Both the position numbers and the translations under genes were made by a program. This document shows, piece by piece, positions 1 through 5,150 of a stretch of DNA of 7,057 nucleotides (position 1 is its first letter; the number at the start of each line of letters is the position of its first letter). The notes beneath the pieces were generated by a model that was not told the origin of the DNA, ran no database searches, and saw only the letters and a list, made by a program, of their open reading frames with translations. This DNA is from Nitrososphaerota archaeon (GTDB lineage: Archaea; Thermoproteota; Nitrososphaeria; Nitrososphaerales; Gagatemarchaeaceae): contig VBPP01000218.1 of NCBI GenBank assembly GCA_005877365.1, forward strand, positions 1 through 7,057. The letters are read 5' to 3'.

Positions 1-102
1 CAACGGCTTAGCAAGCCGTCGCCCTACCGAGCTGCTCGGAGTGCTGACAAACCGACCACCCGCTCACTCGCTCAATCACTCACTCCTCTAGGCGACCCCG
101 GC
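1..102 (-). tRNA. tRNA-Ser(GCU), 3' part cut off by window edge, intron in the D loop
   Basis: Read on the minus strand from 102, the 5' acceptor strand GCCGGGG is followed by U8, C9 and a D-stem strand GCCU (93-90) that pairs with GGGC (24-21). The anticodon arm is complete: ACGGC (19-15) pairs with GCCGU (7-3) around the loop UUGCUAA (14-8), giving anticodon GCU, hence serine for AGC/AGU codons. A14, G15, G18G19 and A21 are all in place once a 56-nt insert in the D loop is removed. The variable arm, T arm and acceptor 3' strand lie before position 1. The gene lies 56 nt downstream of the SRP RNA on the same strand; T/A-rich stretches at 143-149 and 120-126 could be its own promoter, or it may be co-transcribed. 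Without the missing 3' half a pseudogene cannot be fully excluded. Confidence 0.88.
32..87 (-). other. tRNA intron between D-loop positions 15 and 16
   Basis: The insert is needed to join GCCU-AG (93-88) to CUCGGUA-GGGC (31-21) into a normal D arm. Intron bases 86-81 (GGAGTG) pair perfectly with 43-38 (CACTCC). The 3-nt bulge AGA (89-87) just outside this helix, and the bulge AGC (33-31) on the other side, put the cuts at G88|A87 and G32|C31. The middle 4-bp helix, GCCU (93-90) with GAGC (37-34), has one C-A mismatch and one wobble, so this is a relaxed bulge-helix-bulge motif. Because both junctions have AG, the cut could slide by up to two bases without changing the mature tRNA. The intron is rich in GAGTGAG/GAGCGAG repeats. 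The splicing endonuclease is not in this window. Confidence 0.78.
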
Positions 103-140
103 ACCACACGCAGCAGCGGAATATTTCCCCGACTTCTGAG

Positions 141-158
141 CTTTAAAAGAATTCAAAA
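141..158 (-). terminator. T-tracts after the SRP RNA
   Basis: Immediately after the last paired base of helix 1 the minus strand reads TTTTGAATTC and then TTTTAAAG. Oligo-T tracts are the usual archaeal intrinsic terminator. The second tract could equally be a TATA element for the downstream tRNA. Confidence 0.5.
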
Positions 159-475
159 GGCGGCGGATCCGTCGGAGCTCACCAGACCTCCCAGCCCCAA
201 TCTCGTCAGACGAGAGATCCTCCACGTAGACGAGGCAGCGTGGTCGCGCCACCTTAGGGTTGCTCCCTCCCGGACCTCGCCCAGTTCGGCGGTTAAGAGT
301 CGGGACCCCTCCTTCGAGGAGACCGCCCTTCACGACCGCCCACCTCGGCGTGAACTCATTCCTCCGTCCCGCGCAGGTAGCTGGAAGGGTGGCTTTACCC
401 GACGGTTACTGACCACTGCGTGTAGCCGGTTTCAGTTTGTGGGAGACGGCTGACCTCCCTGTCCTACCCGCCGCC
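159..475 (-). ncRNA. ffs: Signal recognition particle RNA (archaeal 7S RNA)
   Basis: RNA scaffold of the signal recognition particle, which delivers ribosomes making membrane and secreted proteins to the translocon. The ends pair as helix 1: GGCGGCGG (475-468) with CCGCCGCC (166-159). The Alu part shows helix 3 (GGGAG 459-455 with CUCCC 445-441) and helix 4 (ACUG 436-433 with CAGU 418-415); loop 3 AGCC (451-448) can pair with loop 4 GGCU (427-424), the known tertiary contact. Helix 5 is supported by CUUCCAGC (387-380) with GCUGGGAG (195-188). Helix 6, the SRP19 site, is the hairpin at 309-321. Helix 8, the SRP54/Ffh site, is at about 247-294 with core GAGGUCC-GGGA-GGGAGCAACC; its GGGA tetraloop is at 268-271. 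Length, 317 nt, is normal for archaea. The gene begins 13 bases after the ncs6 stop codon. Confidence 0.97.
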
Positions 476-488
476 GAGGAGAAGAGTC

Positions 489-1424
489 CTACTCGCCGTA
501 TTTAACGTGCTGCCTCACGACCTCCTTCATCTTGCAGACGTTGCAGATTCCACCCGAGGATGGTTTCCCGCAGGTGATGCACGGCACCGAGTGGTGCCCG
601 GTCTCTGCAGGGGAGAGCCTGGAGACGACGCTGAGGCTAGACTTGAGGAGAACATTCTTCATGCCGGGATGTTTCACCTCCATCTCGTTCAAGTAATCTC
701 TGACCTCGCCCCTCAGTCCTTCGTGCATGTACGGGCAGCTGACGCTCTGGAAGGGGATGCCGGAGAGGTAAGCGTAGAGCGCCACTTCCTCCTCGTATAT
801 CTCCATGAATGGCTTGACGCGCCTGACCGGGAAGCTCTCGTCGACGTAGGCAGGGTCGAGCCAGCCGATCCTCTCGACGTCTCCGTGCAGTAAGTTCATG
901 AGGAAGGTCTGGGCGTAGTCGTCCAAGTTGTGCGCGGTCGCGACGACGTCGACCTTGGCCTTCAGAGCGGCCTCATCGATCGCCCGTCTCCGGAAGACAC
1001 CGCAGATGCTGCAGGAGGAGATCTCGCGCTCGTCCTTCCAGTCGAGGGCCTTGTCGAGGGAGAAGCCGAACAACCCCTCGTATGAGACGACGACGTGCTC
1101 GATATTGAGCTGCCTCGTCAGGTCACTCGCGTGCGCGATCGATTCTTCTCTGTAGCCCCTGACGCCCTCGTCGACGGTGAGCGCGACGAGCTGAAAGCGA
1201 GAATCCTGGTTCAGCCCGTCGAGAACCTTCAGGAGGGACAGGCTATCCTTCCCCCCCGAGACTGCGACGCCTAGGCGTTCGCCGAACTTGACCATGCCGT
1301 ACCGGGAGATCGTCCTCCTCGTCTTCTCGACGATTGAGGCCTTGAAGCAGTTCGCGCAGAGCACCTCGCCCGAGTACCTCCGTTCGTAGACTCCGCTCCC
1401 CCCGCACTTCGAGCAGGCTGCCAT
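489..1424 (-). CDS. tRNA 2-thiouridine synthetase, TtuA/Ncs6 (CTU1) type
   Basis: Adenylates a uridine in tRNA and replaces its oxygen with sulfur; family members act on wobble U34 (Ncs6/CTU1) or U54 (TtuA), taking sulfur from a ubiquitin-like carrier. The 311 residues show the full set of family marks: an N-terminal zinc site (C4xxC7, C23xxC26), the PP-loop ATP motif SGGKDS (56-61), the AHNLDD motif (164-169), three catalytic or Fe-S cysteines (C138xxC141 and C230), and a C-terminal zinc site (C282xxC285, C294xxC297). Length is typical. The start ATG lies about 4 bases from the start predicted by its TATA box, so the mRNA would be nearly leaderless. Position 34 versus 54 cannot be told from sequence by eye. 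No sulfur-carrier gene is adjacent; the next feature on this strand is the SRP RNA. Family call is certain, exact target is not. Confidence 0.95.
   Translation of the reverse strand: MAACSKCGGSGVYERRYSGEVLCANCFKASIVEKTRRTISRYGMVKFGERLGVAVSGGKDSLSLLKVLDGLNQDSRFQLVALTVDEGVRGYREESIAHASDLTRQLNIEHVVVSYEGLFGFSLDKALDWKDEREISSCSICGVFRRRAIDEAALKAKVDVVATAHNLDDYAQTFLMNLLHGDVERIGWLDPAYVDESFPVRRVKPFMEIYEEEVALYAYLSGIPFQSVSCPYMHEGLRGEVRDYLNEMEVKHPGMKNVLLKSSLSVVSRLSPAETGHHSVPCITCGKPSSGGICNVCKMKEVVRQHVKYGE
499..505 (-). promoter_or_regulatory. TATA box of the SRP RNA gene, inside the end of ncs6
   Basis: TTAAATA on the minus strand is centred 27 bases upstream of position 475, the first base of SRP helix 1 and so the expected transcript start. 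It overlaps the Lys and Tyr codons at the C-terminal end of the upstream thiolase gene, so coding sequence and promoter share these bases. Confidence 0.7.
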
Positions 1425-1451
1425 CGTGGAACCCCTTTCTCGGATGAACCC

Positions 1452-1457
1452 TTAAAG
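1452..1457 (-). promoter_or_regulatory. TATA box of the thiolase gene
   Basis: TTTAAG on the minus strand, centred about 30 bases upstream of the ATG at 1424, predicts a transcript start near 1428. It is the only well-placed A/T element in front of the gene. Confidence 0.55.
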
Positions 1458-1742
1458 GATTCACCGTATTTGGTAGAATCGACTCGTTGAGAAAAAATCC
1501 AATAGGGAACGTCGAGCCTTGCCGAACCTCCTTATCCAGGGAGAAGACGCCCAACTCACAGTCTGTGACATGCATGGTACCGGCTTAAACGGCACTCCCT
1601 TAACATGACTAATGCTCGCACACGTGTTGGCAAGAAAGTGCATCCTCGTCCGTATAAGACAGTCTGATGGAGCAAACACATCCTGAATCTCTTTCGTTGA
1701 CCTGCCTTTTAAAATGACCTCGCTGACGGAGGCATCGAGATG

Positions 1743-1755
1743 GGTTCTTTGAACC
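1743..1755 (+). promoter_or_regulatory. Possible operator upstream of the M50 protease promoter
   Basis: GGTTC-TTT-GAACC is a perfect 5-bp inverted repeat with a 3-bp spacer, ending 5 bases before the TATA element, where TFB would contact DNA. A protein bound here could block or help TFB loading. Short dyads occur by chance, so this is only a candidate. Confidence 0.3.
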
Positions 1756-1760
1756 AAACC

Positions 1761-1767
1761 TTAAAAC
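1761..1767 (+). promoter_or_regulatory. TATA box of the M50 protease gene
   Basis: TTAAAAC centred 30 bases before the TTG at 1794 predicts a start near 1790 and supports use of that TTG with an almost leaderless mRNA. Confidence 0.55.
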
Positions 1768-1793
1768 ATGCAGCCAGCGGTCGCGGAAAATAA

Positions 1794-2963
1794 TTGGAAC
1801 CCCCATACAAGAGTGTCGAGTTCAAGTACGGTGTGCTGATTCTCCGGACGAAGAAATTTCAATTTCTCATGGATAGGCTCGGCCGATATCGCATAACGGG
1901 TCCATTCGCATGGTTGATGCTCTACATAATGCCGGTGGCCGCGGGCTTCGCCCTCTTTCTCGAGTTTGTCAACCTTTCAGTAATCTTCTCGCCTCAGGGG
2001 GCGGCGTTGGTACAGTACATACGCTCTCTGACGCCGACGGTCAACCTACTCATCCCGGGGATCAACCCGTATGTCCCGATAGTCTACGGATGGTTGGCCC
2101 TCATAGTCGCGCTTGTAGTACACGAGGGGGCGCACGGGGTGGTGGCGAGGAGTCTCGGCATGCCTGTCAAGTCCGCGGGGCTCCTCTTCCTCCTAATCTT
2201 GCCAATCGGGGCTTTCGTGGAGGTGGACGACAAGGTGCTGAAGGTCGCCCGTGCAAGAGACTCGACTCGCGTGTTGGCGGCGGGAGCTGGCATCAACTTC
2301 GTCCTAGCTATCCTCTCTGTGGCCCTGCTCTTCAATATCGTTTCAACGATGACACCTGCGTCGAATGGAGTGGGCGTCCTCTCTGTATATCAGAACTCCA
2401 CATCGCTCTACTCTCCCGCAGACGTCGCCGGAATCAAGCCGGGCGACTTCATATTGTCGATTAACAACGTTCGGATAGACTCCGCCCTCAACGACAGCTC
2501 GCTGTATCGTCCCGGGAACAGAGTGAATCTTACGATCACCCGAGGCTTTATCGGGATCCAGCCAATTACTCCCTCGACACTTCGGCAGTTGGTTGGCACC
2601 TACGTGGGGGATTTCACCAAGACAGCCAGACCATACATTTGCATACCTACTCTTCCGAGGTGCCAGGACTACGTCCCCTTCTCAGATCAATACATCGGAT
2701 TTTACGCATCCCCCTTCGGGGGTGCGCTACCCCTTGTCCTGAACTTGCTTTTCTGGATGTACTTCATCAACTTCAACCTGGCCATCTTCAACAGCCTCCC
2801 CATCTACCCCCTCGATGGCGGGCAGGCTTTTGATGTGACGGTCAAGGCTTTAGGGAAGGGGAGGCTGAAAGAGACCACTCTAAACAGGATAACGACGACA
2901 ATAAGCATCCTGCTCGTGTCTATGATTGCCCTCCTTCTATTGGGCCCATACCTGATCTTCTAA
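1794..2963 (+). CDS. Site-2-type intramembrane zinc metalloprotease (M50) with PDZ domain
   Basis: A polytopic membrane protease that cuts other membrane proteins within the bilayer, as in regulated proteolysis of anchored regulators; its substrate here is unknown. The zinc motif HEGAH is at 110-114 in a hydrophobic helix, and the third ligand motif PLDGG is at 339-343 preceded by FNSLP. A PDZ-like domain (about 190-250, with AGIKPGDFILSINN) sits between the two catalytic parts. Membrane segments are visible near 38-60, 97-118, 126-145, 160-183, 315-335 and 368-388. Cys283 and Cys290 lie in the loop after the PDZ region and could form a disulfide if that loop is outside. The TTG start follows an in-frame stop directly; the pre-membrane stretch GVLILRTKK looks like the family's N-terminal region, which argues against the later ATG at 1869. 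The broken cutA frame begins 2 bases after the stop. Confidence 0.94.
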   Translation: MEPPYKSVEFKYGVLILRTKKFQFLMDRLGRYRITGPFAWLMLYIMPVAAGFALFLEFVNLSVIFSPQGAALVQYIRSLTPTVNLLIPGINPYVPIVYGWLALIVALVVHEGAHGVVARSLGMPVKSAGLLFLLILPIGAFVEVDDKVLKVARARDSTRVLAAGAGINFVLAILSVALLFNIVSTMTPASNGVGVLSVYQNSTSLYSPADVAGIKPGDFILSINNVRIDSALNDSSLYRPGNRVNLTITRGFIGIQPITPSTLRQLVGTYVGDFTKTARPYICIPTLPRCQDYVPFSDQYIGFYASPFGGALPLVLNLLFWMYFINFNLAIFNSLPIYPLDGGQAFDVTVKALGKGRLKETTLNRITTTISILLVSMIALLLLGPYLIF

Positions 2964-2965
2964 CC

Positions 2966-3272
2966 ATGTCTCTCTCGCTCGTCCTGACGACTATCCGTCG
3001 GGAAGGCCGCGCCGTTGGCGAAAGCCGCCGTGAAGAGGAGACTCCGGCCTGCGGGAGCATCTCCCAAGTGAGGTCCATACTCATGGAAGGGCACCCTCCG
3101 CGACGAGGCTGAAGCGTTGATCATCTTCAAGACCACGGAGGAGAAGGTTCCGCGGCTCAGGGCATTCCTGGAGAAGGAGCACCCGTGCGAAACACCCGAA
3201 ATCATCGAGGTGCAGGTTGCGAGGGTGAACGCGCACTATCTTTCCCGGGTCGTCGAATCTGTTGCTGTTTAA
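2966..3272 (+). pseudogene. cutA: cutA1 (divalent-cation tolerance protein family) broken by three frame changes
   Basis: Four segments in shifting frames together spell one CutA1 protein of about 102 residues, the family's usual size. Segment 1, from ATG 2966, reads MSLSLVLTT. Segment 2, from about 2994, reads GKAAPLAKAAVKRRL. Segment 3, 3047-3079, reads ACGSISQVRSI. Segment 4, from 3078 to the TAA at 3270, reads YSWKGTLRDEAEAL, then IIFKTTEEK and HPCETPEIIEV. The RLAAC, YxWKG, KTT and HPxETPEI motifs are all CutA1 hallmarks in the right order. The frame changes lie at about 2990-2994, 3044-3047 and 3076-3080; each fits loss of one or two bases. Intact CutA1 forms a small trimer binding metal ions, with a debated role. 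The last 54 codons are undamaged, so decay is recent or these are sequence errors. It follows the M50 gene by 2 bases, as in an operon. Confidence 0.85.
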
Positions 3273-3275
3273 ATA
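3268..3275 (+). promoter_or_regulatory. TATA box of the small membrane protein gene
   Basis: TTTAAATA is a strong archaeal TATA match. It overlaps the cutA stop codon (3270-3272). A start 26 bases from its centre falls on the ATG at 3297, which would make the mRNA leaderless and favour that ATG over the one at 3291. Confidence 0.7.
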
Positions 3276-3290
3276 GGAAATTCGAATCAG

Positions 3291-3617
3291 ATGGTGATGC
3301 TGGAGACAAGCCTGCTACTGCTCGGCTACGCCCTAGCGATCGCGGGGCAGACACAGGACCTTCCCTCACCCCCCGACATCGGGACTATCCTTCAGCGGCT
3401 GGCTGGAGAGTTCGCGGCCGACGCGACCCTAGTCGTTGGCGCGATAGACTCGACTGTAATCAACCTCTCTAGGCTGGCCTACATCACAGCCCTGCTGGTC
3501 GGGATCTTCCTCTACTCAACTCACCTAGAGAAGAGGCTCGGGAAGGACCTCGTGAAGGGGGGATTGGTACTCGCCGTTCTCTCCGAATTCATCTTCCCGC
3601 TGATCAGTAAGGTCTGA
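3291..3617 (+). CDS. Small membrane protein, signal peptide plus two helices, pilin-like shape
   Basis: No family is recognised with certainty. The 108 residues (106 if translation begins at the ATG at 3297, which the TATA box favours) begin with a hydrophobic stretch, LLLLGYALAIAG, that ends in a plausible signal-peptidase site (AxA-like, before Gln20). A Pro-rich and then amphipathic section follows (about 20-55), then a membrane helix (about 58-78), a short charged loop EKRLGKDLVKG (79-89), and a second helix (about 89-106). This order (signal, helix, basic loop, helix) is that of VirB2/TrbC conjugation pilins and the archaeal CedA1/TedC pilins; the resemblance is one of layout, not a detected match. 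Holin-like or accessory membrane proteins are alternatives. Neighbours give no help, as no VirB4/HerA-type ATPase is in view. It has its own strong promoter. Confidence 0.7.
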   Translation: MVMLETSLLLLGYALAIAGQTQDLPSPPDIGTILQRLAGEFAADATLVVGAIDSTVINLSRLAYITALLVGIFLYSTHLEKRLGKDLVKGGLVLAVLSEFIFPLISKV

Positions 3618-3638
3618 GGGCGTAGAGCAAGGTTGCGA

Positions 3639-3659
3639 CTCTTCCTACCGTAGGAAGAG
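3639..3659. repeat. Perfect 21-bp dyad between convergent genes
   Basis: CTCTTCCTAC and its exact reverse complement are separated by a single C. A 1-base loop cannot fold well as an RNA hairpin tip without opening a few pairs, so it may be either a dimeric protein-binding site or a cruciform/terminator hairpin. It lies 22 bases after the membrane protein stop. Confidence 0.6.
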
Positions 3660-3727
3660 ATGTGCTTCCCGACTTCAGTGGGGGGTCTCGACGGCCCTGC
3701 CATCGACCTGGTTGAGGGTGCCTCAGC

Positions 3728-3751
3728 GCCCTTCATGCTTAGATGAAGGGC
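3728..3751. repeat. 9-bp hairpin in the convergent gap
   Basis: GCCCTTCAT and ATGAAGGGC pair perfectly around the loop GCTTAG. With the dyad at 3639-3659 it makes up the only clear structure in the 251-bp gap (3618-3868) between the ends of the membrane protein gene and dnaG. It could mark transcript ends on either strand; no T-tract follows it. Confidence 0.5.
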
Positions 3752-3868
3752 ATCTTCGCGGGACGACAGAGACGCTCCTTGCGCGAGCCTGCGCCATCAG
3801 CGTTGAATGTCGTCGGCCGACTCGAGGCGGGGAGCAGTGTGGTGAGTGGCTACAGACGAAGGGCGAAT

Positions 3869-5056
3869 TTACTCCAGCCCTAGGTCCCTGAATGTTCCTA
3901 TTCGGACACCGTCGGGGAGGCTATTGATCTCCCCCGTCCTGTGGCCGATGAGTCCCTTCACTCCGACTCTAGACGCAGACTCCACCAGTCGCTGGGTGAT
4001 TATGCCGTCGAAGACGAGGTAGCGGGCCCCGTTCGAAGATTCCATCTTCTGAACGAGCTCGCTTATCGGGAAGCGTCCGACCTCCTGCAGCCCCTCGTCG
4101 AGGAGCACAGCCTCGAGGGTACCGTTCAGAGAGGGATAGATCTCCCTTGTCTTCTCGACGATCGGCTCTGCAGGGGCTTCACGCTCACTCACACGCTCAC
4201 GCTCGCGCTCGGTCGTCCTCCCGCCGCGTGGCTGCACCTGTTGTTGTTGATGCGGTTCGACCCGCTCCGCTTTCAGGAGTTGCAGGACCTCGATGGGAGT
4301 TAGGTCCTCTACCTCCTTCCCGGGAGGGGCTCTCAGAACCTTCTCTACCCGCACAACCTGACTCAGCTCCTTCTCGATCAGGTCTCCCCCTCTGTCACCG
4401 TCCAAGACAGCAATCAACCTCTTCTTCTTCCCGAGCTCGATTATCGAGTCGGGTACACTCGTTCCCTCGAGCGCGACAACATTCTCAATCCCGGCTCTCA
4501 GAAAGAGTACGACGTCCGCCCTCCCCTCGACGAGGTAGACGAGGTCCGAGGTGTAGACCCCAGGTCCGGCCGGGAGGTTTTCAATCCCATAGTTGACCAC
4601 GCGCGCCCTCTTGGTAGACTCGACGACGTCCTTGAGAACATTCTCGCCTTCGCTAGAACTCTTCGAACTCCAGTCCCTGACTATCAGCTTGGCCCGGTCG
4701 ACAATCTGCTTTCTCTTGGATGCCCGGACGTCCTCTATCCCTTCGAGGATGAACCTCGATGAGCAGGGTCCGACCTTGTCGACGCTCTCGACGGCTGCCG
4801 CGATCAAAGCCGCGGTCCCGATATCTGTGGACATAGGGATCAGGACGTCGCCGCGAGTCTTGTCGTTCTTCGATTCCAGGTTTATCTCGATCCTTCCTAC
4901 CTTCCAGCTCTTCTGGAGCTCGTTTAGGTTCATCTCAGGGCCGAAGAGACCCTCTGTCTGACCGAAGATCGCGCCTATGACGTCGGCTCGCTCGACGACT
5001 CCGTCTACTTCAAACCTCAGTTTCACGAGGTACTTTACTATACCCGAATCTGGCAA
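3869..5056 (-). CDS. dnaG: Archaeal DnaG, TOPRIM-domain exosome subunit
   Basis: Archaeal DnaG resembles bacterial primase only in its TOPRIM core. In archaea it is a stable part of the RNA exosome, held there with Csl4, and favours poly(A)-rich RNA; primer synthesis has also been reported in some species. The 395 residues show the family N-terminus (YLVKLRFEVDGVVERADVIG, then IFGQTEGLFG), a central TOPRIM domain with YLVEGRADV (174-182) and LDGDRGGD (218-225) carrying the acidic metal-binding residues, and a C-terminal domain (about 305-395). Between them is a low-complexity hinge: HQQQQVQP (269-276), then alternating Glu/Arg (283-293). The start is TTG, three codons after an in-frame stop, so no earlier start exists. 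It lies 94 bases downstream of a second TOPRIM gene on the same strand. No exosome core gene (rrp4, rrp41, rrp42, csl4) is in the window. Confidence 0.98.
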   Translation of the reverse strand: MPDSGIVKYLVKLRFEVDGVVERADVIGAIFGQTEGLFGPEMNLNELQKSWKVGRIEINLESKNDKTRGDVLIPMSTDIGTAALIAAAVESVDKVGPCSSRFILEGIEDVRASKRKQIVDRAKLIVRDWSSKSSSEGENVLKDVVESTKRARVVNYGIENLPAGPGVYTSDLVYLVEGRADVVLFLRAGIENVVALEGTSVPDSIIELGKKKRLIAVLDGDRGGDLIEKELSQVVRVEKVLRAPPGKEVEDLTPIEVLQLLKAERVEPHQQQQVQPRGGRTTERERERVSEREAPAEPIVEKTREIYPSLNGTLEAVLLDEGLQEVGRFPISELVQKMESSNGARYLVFDGIITQRLVESASRVGVKGLIGHRTGEINSLPDGVRIGTFRDLGLE

Positions 5057-5095
5057 ATGCGTTCATCTCGTTTTCAGCTCCCTTGACGGGAATTA

Positions 5096-5134
5096 GCTTA
5101 AACAATGTAAAGGCAGAAATCTCCCAATTATAAA
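5096..5134 (-). promoter_or_regulatory. Promoter region of dnaG, two TATA candidates
   Basis: On the minus strand TTTATAAT (5134-5127) predicts a start near 5104 and a leader of about 48 nt; GTTTAAGC (5103-5096) predicts a start near 5074 and a leader of about 18 nt. The first is the better TATA match. Either shows that dnaG can be transcribed on its own, not only from the TOPRIM gene upstream. Confidence 0.5.
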
Positions 5135-5150
5135 GCCTTATCCTCGCATC

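Larger units (their letters stand above)
1425..1793. other. Divergent intergenic region, 369 bp
   Basis: Lies between the start codons of two divergent genes and is more A/T-rich than its flanks. It holds the thiolase TATA at 1452-1457 and the protease TATA at 1761-1767. Extra A/T elements (plus-strand TATAAGAC near 1655 and TTTTAAAA near 1710) could drive a further transcript. Small dyads are TCACAG-T-CTGTGA (1556-1568), CATGCATG (1569-1576) and GGTTC-TTT-GAACC (1743-1755). Open frames here, the longest about 98 codons on the minus strand, have no recognisable domain. No tRNA or other known RNA was seen. Confidence 0.6.

Noticed and set aside
61..90. Short tandem-like CACTCGCTCA repeats, considered as a repeat array
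   Set aside because: Irregular, only about 30 bases, and inside the tRNA intron; not a CRISPR or satellite array.
88..333. 81-codon minus-strand reading frame
   Set aside because: It lies within the SRP RNA and tRNA genes, whose paired structures explain the sequence.
1243..1575. 110-codon minus-strand frame, with a TTAAGG-like element about 26 bases upstream of its ATG
   Set aside because: Half of it overlaps the thiolase gene in another frame and reads as low-complexity Arg-rich sequence typical of a shadow.
1665..1735. CTGATGG followed by CCTGA and CGCTGA, resembling C/D boxes on the plus strand
   Set aside because: Box C has mismatches at key bases and the spacing does not give a consistent C-D'-C'-D order.
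1461..1757. 98-codon minus-strand frame starting with TTG in the divergent region
   Set aside because: No domain or motif, non-ATG start, and no TATA box at the right distance; it overlaps the promoter of the protease gene. A small lineage-specific protein is not excluded but not supported.
3185..3472. 95-codon plus-strand frame across the cutA end and the membrane protein start
   Set aside because: It is out of frame with two well-supported reading frames and has no features of its own.
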